Assembly (NCBI GenBank): GCA_007130745.1 | Contig: SLRW01000105.1 | Location: forward strand, 1-11,607 | DNA length: 11,607 nt | Source: Gammaproteobacteria bacterium | GTDB lineage: Bacteria; Pseudomonadota; Gammaproteobacteria; UBA5335; SLRW01 | Direction: 5' to 3' | Part shown: positions 1-6,674 of the stretch, piece after piece | Position numbering within the stretch: the stretch's first letter is position 1 | How the letters are laid out: every line of letters begins with the position of its first letter | Program-made: the position numbers and the translations under genes | The notes under the pieces: generated by a model | Seen by the model: the letters and a program-made list of their open reading frames with translations, nothing else | Told to the model about the DNA's origin: nothing | Database searches by the model: none

Positions 1-263
1 GCCGCCAGCAGAAAAAACTCTACCGGTGAAATAAAACGTACGAAAATCCGGTTGCGGGCATGCATGCGATCACGGCGCTGGATACGCCGGCGCAGCCGCC
101 ACCAGTAAATAGCGCCACAGATGATGCCCGCAAGCGACCCCGCTATTACGGCAACGGCGTGTTCTGCCAGCCCGCTACGCCCCAACCACAGTAATGCCAG
201 CGACAGGGCTGACAACCACCCCATGTTGCGCAGGGCCCGGACGCGTTTGACCCTGATGCTCAT
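1..263 (-). CDS. Hypothetical small membrane protein (partial, 3' end cut by window edge)
   Basis: An open frame of 87 complete codons runs off the left edge. It starts at an ATG 10 bases after the stop of the symporter gene, so it is probably the last visible gene of the same operon. The protein begins MSIRVKRVRALRNMGW and has two hydrophobic stretches, about residues 14-30 and 36-55. A basic arginine-rich loop follows (WWRLRRRIQRRDR), and a third hydrophobic stretch starts at the edge (PVEFFLLAA). This pattern suggests an inner-membrane protein with cytoplasmic positive charges. I do not recognise the family. The likely ribosome site (GAGG) lies inside a 14-base palindrome that also contains the stop codon of the gene before. 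The frame is supported by tight spacing and membrane-type composition; the function is unknown. Confidence 0.6.
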   Translation of the reverse strand, partial: MSIRVKRVRALRNMGWLSALSLALLWLGRSGLAEHAVAVIAGSLAGIICGAIYWWRLRRRIQRRDRMHARNRIFVRFISPVEFFLLA

Positions 264-273
264 GAGGCGCGCC

Positions 274-1698
274 TCAGGCCTGATCCTCGCGCCGGTTGAG
301 GGCTTCACGGGTCATGGCCTGGCGGGCATGATCGATGCGGTAGCCGGTGTAGGCCAGGATGGAGGCAAATCCGAAAATCGCCGCCGAGAGGTTGAGCAGC
401 GCAAGCTGGGTGACCTGTTCGGGATCTACCTCGCTGGGCTGGGCTTGCAGGGGAAAACCAATGAGATCCAGACCCATGCCGGCAACCAGATAGCCGGCCG
501 CAGCGGCCATTTTGCCGGTAAAGGCCACGGCGCTGAACAGAAAGCCTTCCTGGTAGCGCCCGGTGCGGTACTGATGCTCCTGGGTGACATCGGCCATCAT
601 CGAGGCGCCGGAGGTGACCGCCAGCCCGGACGCGGCGCCACCCACAAACAGCAGGGAAAACAGCAAGGGGATAAACAGGCCGCTGTCACGGGCCGGGAAA
701 ATGCCGAGCAGCTCAGAGATCACGGCGACATTGCCGGCGATGGCCGAGACCAGGGCGGCGCTGATGATAGTGGCTTTTTTGTCAAAGCGGCGGTGAGCGG
801 GCTGTGCCAGCAGGATGCCTACCGGCCAGCCCATGAGAATGGCCGCGGCGAGAAAGGCAATGACATTGCTGCCCAGCTCCCAGAAAAATACATTCAGGTG
901 CATGTTCAGGGTTTGCACAATGCCGATGGATACGGCGACCAGCGCCATGCCGATAAACAGGGCGCGGAAAGAAGCGTTGCTCCAGGCATCGAGGACATCC
1001 CGGCGTAGATCGATCCCGGCGACCCGGTCGGGGGCTTTGGGTAGATGCGGGATGCGGCTGCGAGTACCCCAGGCGCTGAGCAGGATCACCACGACCATGA
1101 TAATGGCACCGGCCAGGGCGACCCTGGGGTAGCCGGCCGGGTTAAGCAGCCCGTTTTCAAATGCCTCGGTCTCGGGGAAAAATACGCCCACGCCGATGAA
1201 GACCACCAGCGCCGCGCCGAATACGCCACAGAAGGCACGCCATGCAGCCACCGAGGTGCGCTCGTGATAATCGCGCGTGAGCTCGGCGCCCAGCGCCAGA
1301 TAGGGCACATAATAGAGCGTGATCATGCCGCGCACGGCGACAGCAAAGGTCACCAGCCACAGGAACAGGCCGGCCTGCGACAGCTCCGCCGGAGGCATGA
1401 ACAGCACAAACCAGGCTACGCCCAGGGGCAAGGCGGCCACTACCATAAAGGGGTGGCGCCGACCGCGGGGCGAGCGCCAGCGATCAGAGATATAGCCGGC
1501 CAGTGGGTCGGTAACGGCATCAAAGACCAGGGCGATCATGACTGCCAGACCGGCCAGCAGGCCGGACAGTCCCAGCACCTGGGTGAAATAGAAGAACAGG
1601 AATATATCGAAGCCGGTGCTTTTGACGGTCTCGGCAATCTGGCCCAGGCCATAGGCTAACTTGGTGCGTTTATTCAGCGTCACGACGGTTTGTTGCAC
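274..1698 (-). CDS. GPH-family (MelB-like) MFS sugar:cation symporter
   Basis: Predicted inner-membrane secondary transporter of the glycoside-pentoside-hexuronide:cation symporter family (COG2211, MFS fold), 474 aa with about 12 hydrophobic segments; the usual length is about 450-480. Near the N-terminus it has the family signature DAVTDPLAGYISDRWRSPRG. D60 and D64 align with the cation-site aspartates of MelB helix II (D55/D59), and D72-R73 plus GRRHP (79-83) form the cytoplasmic loop 2-3 motif. The substrate cannot be told; many marine homologues are annotated only as 'MFS transporter'. The frame stays open upstream to an ATG at 1779, but that start would lie inside the flavodoxin gene and add a charged, non-homologous-looking leader. 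I prefer the GTG at 1698, two bases after the flavodoxin stop, giving the N-terminus VQQTVVTLNKRTKLAYGLGQ. This spacing implies translational coupling. Family call is firm; start is moderate. Confidence 0.88.
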   Translation of the reverse strand: MQQTVVTLNKRTKLAYGLGQIAETVKSTGFDIFLFFYFTQVLGLSGLLAGLAVMIALVFDAVTDPLAGYISDRWRSPRGRRHPFMVVAALPLGVAWFVLFMPPAELSQAGLFLWLVTFAVAVRGMITLYYVPYLALGAELTRDYHERTSVAAWRAFCGVFGAALVVFIGVGVFFPETEAFENGLLNPAGYPRVALAGAIIMVVVILLSAWGTRSRIPHLPKAPDRVAGIDLRRDVLDAWSNASFRALFIGMALVAVSIGIVQTLNMHLNVFFWELGSNVIAFLAAAILMGWPVGILLAQPAHRRFDKKATIISAALVSAIAGNVAVISELLGIFPARDSGLFIPLLFSLLFVGGAASGLAVTSGASMMADVTQEHQYRTGRYQEGFLFSAVAFTGKMAAAAGYLVAGMGLDLIGFPLQAQPSEVDPEQVTQLALLNLSAAIFGFASILAYTGYRIDHARQAMTREALNRREDQA

Positions 1699-1700
1699 GG

Positions 1701-2168
1701 TCAGAGCACCCCGGTATCCAGGCCGGCAGCCATGGTCATGCCGAGTTCCTCGCACTGGTTCTCGAATTCGTCGTGCCATTTGCCATGACAGATAAGAATA
1801 TCCTGCACAAGCTTCCAGCGCAGACCGCCGAGAATGGATTCAAGCGCGCGGCGGGTGCCGGTGCCGTCAAGCCCCGCGCGGATGTAAACGGCACAGGGCA
1901 GCCCCTGTTTTTCCTCGATCACCTCATAATAAGTGCGGTCAAAAAAGTCCTTGAGTGCGCCGCTCATGTAGCCGAGGTTCTCGGTAGTGCCGAGGATGAT
2001 GCCATCCGCCGCGCGCACATCGTCGGCACCGGCCTCCAGCGGCGGGATCCACGAGCTGCTGACCTGATCGATGTCCTGGTGGCGGGCGCCACGCAATGCG
2101 GCCTCGGCGAGTTTGCGGGTATTGGGAGAGGGGGCATGTGCAACGATCAGCAGATGTTTATCGGCCAT
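1701..2168 (-). CDS. Flavodoxin / NADPH-dependent FMN reductase family protein
   Basis: A 155-aa protein with the flavodoxin fold, probably a cytoplasmic FMN-binding quinone or small-molecule reductase. The first strand and phosphate loop read LLIVAHAPSPNTRKLA (residues 6-21). The second flavin loop is GTTENLGYMSGALKDFFDRT (60-79), which matches the G-[ST]-x-x-N/R-x-G-x-M-x-G-x-L-K-x-F-x-D-R pattern of WrbA-like and FMN_red proteins. The start is set by a strong AAGGAG six bases before the ATG; the open frame continues upstream but overlaps the DksA-like gene. It lies 22 bases downstream of that gene and 2 bases before the symporter start, so it is in mid-operon. The substrate is unknown, and nothing ties it to sugar uptake beyond position. 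Confidence 0.85.
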   Translation of the reverse strand: MADKHLLIVAHAPSPNTRKLAEAALRGARHQDIDQVSSSWIPPLEAGADDVRAADGIILGTTENLGYMSGALKDFFDRTYYEVIEEKQGLPCAVYIRAGLDGTGTRRALESILGGLRWKLVQDILICHGKWHDEFENQCEELGMTMAAGLDTGVL

Positions 2169-2190
2169 GCGCGTCTCCTTGTGCCGGGTG

Positions 2191-2544
2191 TCATCGGGTT
2201 TCCGCGGCTGCGGCGCAATTAATGCACAGTACCGTGGCCGGGTCTGCCCGCAGTCGCTCAAGGGCGACAGGTTCCTCACAGCGGGGGCAAATACCATAAT
2301 CGCCCTTTGCCATTCGCTGCAAGGCGGCCTGGATGCGGCGAATTTCCTGTTGGCTGCGGGCCTCGGTTGCCCGGGCCATGGCCTGGGCCTGCAGGGCATC
2401 CATGCGGGAGAGGCGGCCGGTGCGAGTCTGGTCAAGTTCGACGGTGGCGGTGGCATCACGACGTTGATCGTCAAGTCCGGCGAGGGTCGCCAGACGTCGC
2501 TCGAGCGCCTGCTGCATCAGGGCAAGCTGGTCGTCATCAAGCAT
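2191..2544 (-). CDS. Short DksA/TraR-family zinc-finger protein
   Basis: A 117-aa protein of the DksA/TraR family, whose members bind the RNA polymerase secondary channel in well-studied cases. The N-terminal half is charged and likely forms an antiparallel coiled coil (about residues 5-82), with the conserved stretch ELDQTRTGRLSRMDALQAQA at its centre. The C-terminal part carries a four-cysteine zinc finger, CPRC (87-90) and CINC (106-109), separated by the family pattern RLRADPATVL. At 117 aa it is shorter than E. coli DksA (151 aa), and I do not see the DxxDxA tip motif, so a role identical to DksA is unlikely. No good ribosome site precedes the ATG at 2544, 36 bases after the receiver gene's stop; translation may depend on coupling, or a later start (M10) may be used. 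Confidence 0.85.
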   Translation of the reverse strand: MLDDDQLALMQQALERRLATLAGLDDQRRDATATVELDQTRTGRLSRMDALQAQAMARATEARSQQEIRRIQAALQRMAKGDYGICPRCEEPVALERLRADPATVLCINCAAAAETR

Positions 2545-2580
2545 CAGGATGGGCAGTCGCCGCGGATGGCCCGGGCGTGA

Positions 2581-3081
2581 TCAGTTCCTGGATTCTTCGG
2601 TGTCGGCGCCGGCGCGGGTGTCGGCGCTGGTGTCGCGCTTGAGCACTTTTTCGACCTTTTCCATGACGTCGGCTTCGGTGAAGGGTTTGGCCATGAAATC
2701 GTCCGCGCCGATTTTCTGCACCCAGAACTGTTGGGCCGCCTGTGGGTTGCCGCTGATCATGACGATAGGCAGATGCGCGGTGCGCGAATCCCGCCGCAGC
2801 AGGCGTACGGCCCGGAAACCGTCCATGCCCGGGAGGACAATATCCAGCAACATCACTGAGGGCTGGTGATGCAGAGCCAGGGCGATGCCGGTTTCGGCGT
2901 CATAGGCATGCAGGGTGTCGTAGCCGTAACGTTGCAGCATGCGCTTGAGGAGCGAGACGATGGTTTTGGAATCGTCAATAATCAGCACGGTGGTGCCGGG
3001 CGGCGGTTCTTTCCACCGGGTGCTGTGTTTTTCGCCCTCGGTTTTGCGGCCAAGCAGGTTGCGTAAGCTGAATTTTTCCAT
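2581..3081 (-). CDS. CheY/PilH-like single-domain response regulator
   Basis: A 166-aa protein made of a 28-residue basic N-terminal tail, one receiver domain (about 30-150) and an acidic, disordered-looking C-terminus. All receiver landmarks are present: acidic pair D36-D37, phospho-acceptor D80 in MLLDIVLPGMDGF, S110 in place of the switch Thr/Ser, and K132-P133. There is no output domain, so it should act by protein contact, like CheY, PilG or PilH. The stretch FWVQKIGADDFMAKPF resembles the W-x-x-x-x-GA region of PilH-type regulators. No histidine kinase gene is in the window. It is the first gene of the minus-strand operon; GGGAG lies 11 bases before the ATG. A function in twitching or chemotaxis signalling is only inferred. 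Confidence 0.88.
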   Translation of the reverse strand: MEKFSLRNLLGRKTEGEKHSTRWKEPPPGTTVLIIDDSKTIVSLLKRMLQRYGYDTLHAYDAETGIALALHHQPSVMLLDIVLPGMDGFRAVRLLRRDSRTAHLPIVMISGNPQAAQQFWVQKIGADDFMAKPFTEADVMEKVEKVLKRDTSADTRAGADTEESRN

Positions 3082-3229
3082 GAGTTAATGGGCTCCCTGG
3101 GCGCTGCCGCCCATGCAATCGCGTCGTGCGGCCTGGATACGACCTCCCCCTGGCAAGCCGGTGACTTTAATGTCCGTTTAGTCACTCGCGCCGGGTCCGC
3201 TACTATAGTACATGCAGTCTGCGTTGAGG

Positions 3230-3258
3230 ATAGCACAGATCGTCACGTTACATGTCAA
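3230..3258 (-). promoter_or_regulatory. Candidate sigma-70 promoter for the receiver/DksA-like operon
   Basis: On the minus strand a perfect -35 box TTGACA (3258-3253) is followed after 17 bases by TGCTAT (3235-3230), which matches only three of six -10 positions. Transcription would begin near 3222 and leave a leader of about 140 bases before the receiver start at 3081. The leader would include the 10-base palindrome TACTATAGTA at 3201-3210. The -35 and spacing are good and the -10 is poor, so this is a candidate only. Confidence 0.4.
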
Positions 3259-3309
3259 TCTGTCATCATTGTTATTCCGGCTTTTCTTGTTCCTGTTGCA
3301 AATATCAGG

Positions 3310-3324
3310 TTGCCACCGTGGCAA
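3310..3324. promoter_or_regulatory. 15-base perfect palindrome, possible operator
   Basis: TTGCCACCGTGGCAA has two 7-base arms around one central C. It lies 38 bases upstream of the enoyl-reductase-like start, inside the 281-base gap between the divergent receiver and enoyl-reductase genes. Short odd-length palindromes like this are typical of dimeric repressor sites. The binding protein is unknown, and no regulator gene is adjacent. Confidence 0.4.
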
Positions 3325-3362
3325 GATGGTCCCACAGTAGTCTTTAAGGAGTATCGCAGTCT

Positions 3363-4598
3363 ATGAGCCAAGCACAGTACGATCTGGTTGTTTATGGCGC
3401 CACCAGTTTTGTGGGACGGATTCTGGTGGACTATCTGGTGACACAATATGGCGTCGATGGCGCGCAGTTGAAATGGGCAATTGCCGGGCGTTCGCGCGAG
3501 CGTCTTGAGGCGGTGCGAGAGACGGCTGGTGATGCCGGCAAGGGCCTTGAAGTGCTGGTGGCTGATGCGGCTGATGAGGCAGCGCTGGAACAGATGTGCA
3601 ACGCCACCCGCGTGGTGGTGTCTACCGTCGGGCCTTATGCGCTCTACGGCGAGGCTCTGGTGCGGGTCTGTGCCCGCACCGGGACGGATTATTGTGATCT
3701 CACCGGGGAAGTGCAGTGGATCCGGCGCATGATCCAGCGTTATGAAGACCACGCGCGCAAGTCCGGCGCTCGTATCGTGCACTGCTGCGGGTTTGATTCC
3801 ATACCTTCGGATATAGGCGTGCATTTTCTGCAACAGCAGGCGCAGGCGCGCTGGGGAAAGCCGGCCGGGCGGGTCAAAATGCGGGTGCATGCCATCAAGG
3901 GCGGGATGTCCGGCGGCACGGTGGCCAGCATGGTTAATGCGGTGCGGGAGGCCGTCGGTGATCGCGAGGTGCGTCGTGAGATGGCTGATCCCTATTCCCT
4001 GTGCCCGAGCGATCATGGTTTCAGTGTGCGTCAGCCCAATGTTAACCGGGCCGTCTGGGAAGCCGATTTCCAGGCCTGGGCCGGACCTTTCATCATGGCG
4101 GCGGTGAATACACGGGTGGTGATGCGCTCAAATGCGCTGTCTGGTGCGGCCTGGGGCAAGGACTTTCGCTATGACGAGGGCATGCTGCTGGGGCAGGGCT
4201 GGAAAGCCCGGCTGGGCGCCTGGGGCATGAGTGTGGGGCTGGGGGTGTTTGTGCTGGCGGTTGCCTTGCCACCGACGCGCTGGCTGCTGGAGCGCTTTTT
4301 CCTGCCGAGCCCCGGAGAAGGCCCGGGACCCGAGGCCCGTGCCCGGGGGTTCTATGACCTGCGCTTTGTGGGGAGGTCTGCGGACGGGGCAGTAATTCGT
4401 TCGCGAGTCACCGGCGATATGGACCCGGGTTACGGTTCGACGGCGAAGATGCTGGGTGAGGCCGCGGTCTGTCTGGCCCTGGATGTGCCTGACATGGATC
4501 GCGAAGGGGGTTTCTGGACGCCATCCACTGGTCTCGGCGAACGTCTGCGGGAGCGGCTCGAGTCACATGCCGGTCTGAAGTTTGAAGTTCTCGATTGA
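3363..4598 (+). CDS. Saccharopine dehydrogenase-like / trans-acting enoyl reductase family protein
   Basis: A 411-aa protein of the saccharopine-dehydrogenase NADP-binding family, in the branch that includes the mycobacterial trans-acting enoyl reductase of phthiocerol and phenolic glycolipid synthesis. A Rossmann dinucleotide loop GATSFVG sits at residues 12-18. Family blocks follow: YCDLTGE (110-116), GFDSIPSD (143-150), GGMSGGTVAS (180-189), DPGYGSTAKMLGEAAVCLA (354-372) and GFWTPSTGLGERL near the C-terminus. A hydrophobic stretch at 286-302 may dip into a membrane or bind an acyl chain. AAGGAG lies 11 bases before the ATG. It is probably an NAD(P)H oxidoreductase acting on a lipid or polyketide-like chain; lysine metabolism is unlikely given the blocks. 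The actual substrate is not visible from context. Family firm, reaction inferred. Confidence 0.86.
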   Translation: MSQAQYDLVVYGATSFVGRILVDYLVTQYGVDGAQLKWAIAGRSRERLEAVRETAGDAGKGLEVLVADAADEAALEQMCNATRVVVSTVGPYALYGEALVRVCARTGTDYCDLTGEVQWIRRMIQRYEDHARKSGARIVHCCGFDSIPSDIGVHFLQQQAQARWGKPAGRVKMRVHAIKGGMSGGTVASMVNAVREAVGDREVRREMADPYSLCPSDHGFSVRQPNVNRAVWEADFQAWAGPFIMAAVNTRVVMRSNALSGAAWGKDFRYDEGMLLGQGWKARLGAWGMSVGLGVFVLAVALPPTRWLLERFFLPSPGEGPGPEARARGFYDLRFVGRSADGAVIRSRVTGDMDPGYGSTAKMLGEAAVCLALDVPDMDREGGFWTPSTGLGERLRERLESHAGLKFEVLD

Positions 4599-4821
4599 AG
4601 TTCCCGAGGGCTGGGGTTAGTATCGGGCGCTGGATACGGTTGCCCCTGATTATCTGCGGATGACGCGGGAGGGTCTGGTTGCCGGAATGGCCCAGCTTGC
4701 TGTCAGGGTATTTCACCATTTTTCCGGCATGCCGGGTGCGCGTGATGCCTGTCAGGAACCAAACCGGTTGGAATTGAATCCAATTAAAACATCTGAAAGT
4801 TGAGTGACGGAGGAGACTGAG
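4599..4821 (+). other. Intergenic gap before the DUF1329 gene
   Basis: No coding sequence or clear terminator was seen here. Visible elements are a 12-base palindrome CCGGCATGCCGG (4724-4735), an AACCGGTT palindrome (4762-4769), and a 5-base-arm inverted repeat TTGGA/TCCAA (4768-4783) just upstream of an AT-rich stretch. The DUF1329 promoter may lie around 4765-4800, but no -35/-10 pair there is convincing. Confidence 0.4.
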
Positions 4822-6216
4822 ATGCGACAGAAGCTGTTTTGTGCGGTGGGTGGTGCACTGATCCTGGGTGTATCGGCCACAGCCACTGTTGCCATGGCGT
4901 CGGAAGAAAATGCCGCGCGGCTGGGCAATGATCTGACTCCCATGGGCTCGCCCATGGCCGGCAGCGCCGACGGCAGGATTCCTGCCTGGACCGGCGGGAT
5001 AGAGCAGATGGATGTGGACCTGGATGCGGGTGAGATCTATTTCATCCCGTATCAGGGCGACGAGCGCCTCTACACCATCACCGCAGACAATATGGACGAA
5101 TACTCGGATCGTCTGACCGAAGCGCACAAGGCGCTGTTCCGGACCTATCCCGATACCTACAAGTTGCATGTTTTCCCCACCCGTCGCTCGGCGTCCTATC
5201 CGGAGCGTGCCTATGAGTGGGCAAAAATCAATGCCCGCAACGCCTATCTTGACGGCAGTGATGGTCTGAACGGCGCGGCGGTGACCTGGCCCTTCCCGGT
5301 GATCGAGCCGGATCATGAATATGCCGGCGAGCATGTGATGTGGAATCACAAGGCCAACTATGTGCCGCAGTCGGTGCAGTATTTCTATAACCAGGTGCTG
5401 GTGACCTCCGACGGCACGCCGAGTCTGGTGCGCATGATTCAGCAGGTGCTTTATAACTACAGCCGCGAGGGCATTACCGCTGAGGAGCTGGCCGATAGCA
5501 ACATCCAGTTCTACTTTATCCAGCGCATTATTTCGCCTTCACGTCTGGCCGGTAATGTGGTGCTGGTGCATGAAACTCTCAATCAGGAAACGGAGCCTCG
5601 CCAGGCCTGGTTGTATAACCCGGGGCAGCGGCGTGTCAGGCGTGCCCCCAATGTGGCGCATGACAACCCTGCACAGGCTTCGGACGGCTTGCGCACCAAT
5701 GACCAGAACAACATGTTTAACGGAGCCCTGGAGCGCTATGACTGGGAGCTGGTGGGCATGCGTGAGCTGTATCTTCCCTACAACGGCTATGAGTTGCTGG
5801 ACCTGGAGCTGACCCTGGATGACATGGTAAGGCGGGGCCATCTCAATCAGGATCTGGCCCGCTACGAGTTGCGTCAGGCCTGGGTGGTCGACGCCACGGT
5901 GAAGGAAGGCACGCGACATCTGTATCCGCGCCGCACCTTCTATGTGGACCCTGACAGCTGGCGGATTCTGGCCGTGGATATCTACGATAACCGCGGCAAT
6001 CTGTGGCGGGCACAGGAAGGCCACATCCTCAATCTCTATGATGTGCCCTTCATGGCCTATGGCATTGAGACTGTTTATGACCTTCAGTCGCGGCGCTATG
6101 CGTTGATGGGTGTGTCCAACATGGAAGACCCGGCGACAGCCTTCAACTATCGTGCCTTCCAGGAAGGCCCCGATTACTATTCGCCGTCCAACCTGCGGCG
6201 TCTGGGCCGGCGTTGA
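4822..6216 (+). CDS. Exported DUF1329 protein
   Basis: A 464-aa protein of the DUF1329 family (PF07044), probably periplasmic or outer-membrane associated. A signal peptide covers residues 1-26 (MRQKLF, hydrophobic core, cleavage after AMA). The family N-terminal signature follows at 38-59, LTPMGSPMAGSADGRIPAWTGG in outline. Further conserved blocks are YPERAYEWAKINA, the WPFPVIEP...MWNHKANY region, YNPGQRRVRRAPNVAHDNP, DGLRTNDQNNMFNGALERYDW and HLYPRRTFYVDPDSWRIL. The fold is thought to be LolA-like, and in many gammaproteobacteria these genes sit with DUF1302 and RND/MMPL exporter genes in lipid or hydrocarbon loci; none of those partners is here. I chose the ATG at 4822 because GGAGGAG is six bases upstream; an in-frame GTG at 4804 would spoil the signal peptide. 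Exact function unknown. Confidence 0.92.
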   Translation: MRQKLFCAVGGALILGVSATATVAMASEENAARLGNDLTPMGSPMAGSADGRIPAWTGGIEQMDVDLDAGEIYFIPYQGDERLYTITADNMDEYSDRLTEAHKALFRTYPDTYKLHVFPTRRSASYPERAYEWAKINARNAYLDGSDGLNGAAVTWPFPVIEPDHEYAGEHVMWNHKANYVPQSVQYFYNQVLVTSDGTPSLVRMIQQVLYNYSREGITAEELADSNIQFYFIQRIISPSRLAGNVVLVHETLNQETEPRQAWLYNPGQRRVRRAPNVAHDNPAQASDGLRTNDQNNMFNGALERYDWELVGMRELYLPYNGYELLDLELTLDDMVRRGHLNQDLARYELRQAWVVDATVKEGTRHLYPRRTFYVDPDSWRILAVDIYDNRGNLWRAQEGHILNLYDVPFMAYGIETVYDLQSRRYALMGVSNMEDPATAFNYRAFQEGPDYYSPSNLRRLGRR

Positions 6217-6236
6217 TCGGCTGGCAGTTCTGAACC

Positions 6237-6272
6237 AAAAGCCGGGCGGGGGAAATCCCGCCCGGCTTTTTT
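6237..6272 (+). terminator. Rho-independent terminator after the DUF1329 gene
   Basis: A perfect 14-base stem (AAAAGCCGGGCGGG with CCCGCCCGGCTTTT) around a six-base loop GGAAAT, with six T in all at the 3' side. It starts 20 bases after the DUF1329 stop. On the other strand the stem ends in TTTT, so it may also stop minus-strand transcripts arriving from the metalloprotease gene. Confidence 0.93.
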
Positions 6273-6674
6273 ATGTTGAAGGAAGCTTTTGCACGGCCCC
6301 GGAGAGACTATAAACAATCTAAAGACCTGCTAATCTCGCTTGTTTTTATTCCCGGGTTGTCTGTGTTTTCGGCGGCCCTTGTGCTTGTGGTTAACGGTCA
6401 GTTGTGTGTCAGCAACCTCAAGCCATAGAAGCCACCTCGGTGCACTCAGCGATTTATTTCGGTGACATCGGTGGCTACCTGAGCTGACTGCCACCATCGC
6501 TTGATAGAGCCACCGAACTCACCGAAGGGTTTATCCTCGGGCACTGTTCGCCGGCGTTAAACTCACGGTGACCAGACCACCACGCTTAAGAAAATTCGGA
6601 TCTATCCGCACCACGCAACGCTAGAGTCGCTTGAGTCGCGCCGACTTAACGCGGTGGTTATCTCTTGGGAGCGG
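6273..6674. other. Gene-poor, repeat-rich 402-base region, possible mobile-element remnant
   Basis: No convincing gene lies between the terminator and the metalloprotease stop. Base composition is visibly less GC-rich than the neighbours. A 51-codon frame at 6273-6428 (plus strand) encodes a single hydrophobic segment (LLISLVFIPGLSVFSAALVL), but its ATG directly follows the terminator T-run and has no ribosome site. TATAAA at 6310-6315 could be a -10 box with a poor -35. From 6430 on there are many CCACC/CGGTG motifs, the large inverted repeat annotated separately, a TCACGGTGA palindrome (6563-6571), and a direct repeat GAGTCGC separated by TT near 6625-6640. A gapped inverted repeat pairs the CACCACGCTTAAG area (6578-6590) with CTTAACGCGGTG (6645-6656). 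Such clustered motifs recall the multiple terminal repeats of IS21-type elements, but no transposase fragment was found. Confidence 0.35.
6458..6526. repeat. 19-base near-perfect inverted repeat with 31-base loop
   Basis: The left arm TTCGGTGACATCGGTGGCT (6458-6476) and the right arm AGCCACCGAACTCACCGAA (6508-6526) are complementary at 17 of 19 positions. GGTGGC in the left arm can also pair with GCCACC at 6490-6495 inside the loop, or with AGCCACC at 6430-6436, so three pairings compete. Each arm reads as two tandem CGGTG units, which would suit a protein binding repeated sites such as a transposase; a structured RNA is the other option. Confidence 0.7.

Noticed and set aside
121..1659. Long plus-strand open frames (295 and 204 codons) opposite the symporter
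   Set aside because: They are antisense shadows of a clear GPH symporter in GC-rich DNA, with H/Q/G-rich composition and no recognisable domains.
4690..4710. TGGCCC...TTGCT as a sigma-54 promoter before DUF1329
   Set aside because: The GG and GC elements are 8 bases apart, not the required 10.
4408..5349. Minus-strand frame (313 codons) across the enoyl-reductase end and the DUF1329 start
   Set aside because: It spans the ends of two well-supported plus-strand genes and has no family features.
6273..6428. 51-codon frame with one hydrophobic segment after the DUF1329 terminator
   Set aside because: The ATG touches the terminator T-run, no ribosome site precedes it and the promoter candidate lies inside the frame; kept only as a remark.
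6556..6650. GTTAAAC (6556-6562) and ACTTAAC (6644-6650) as integron attC core sites
   Set aside because: They match the R' and R'' patterns, but the order is wrong for one attC site, and no paired L boxes or integrase are seen.
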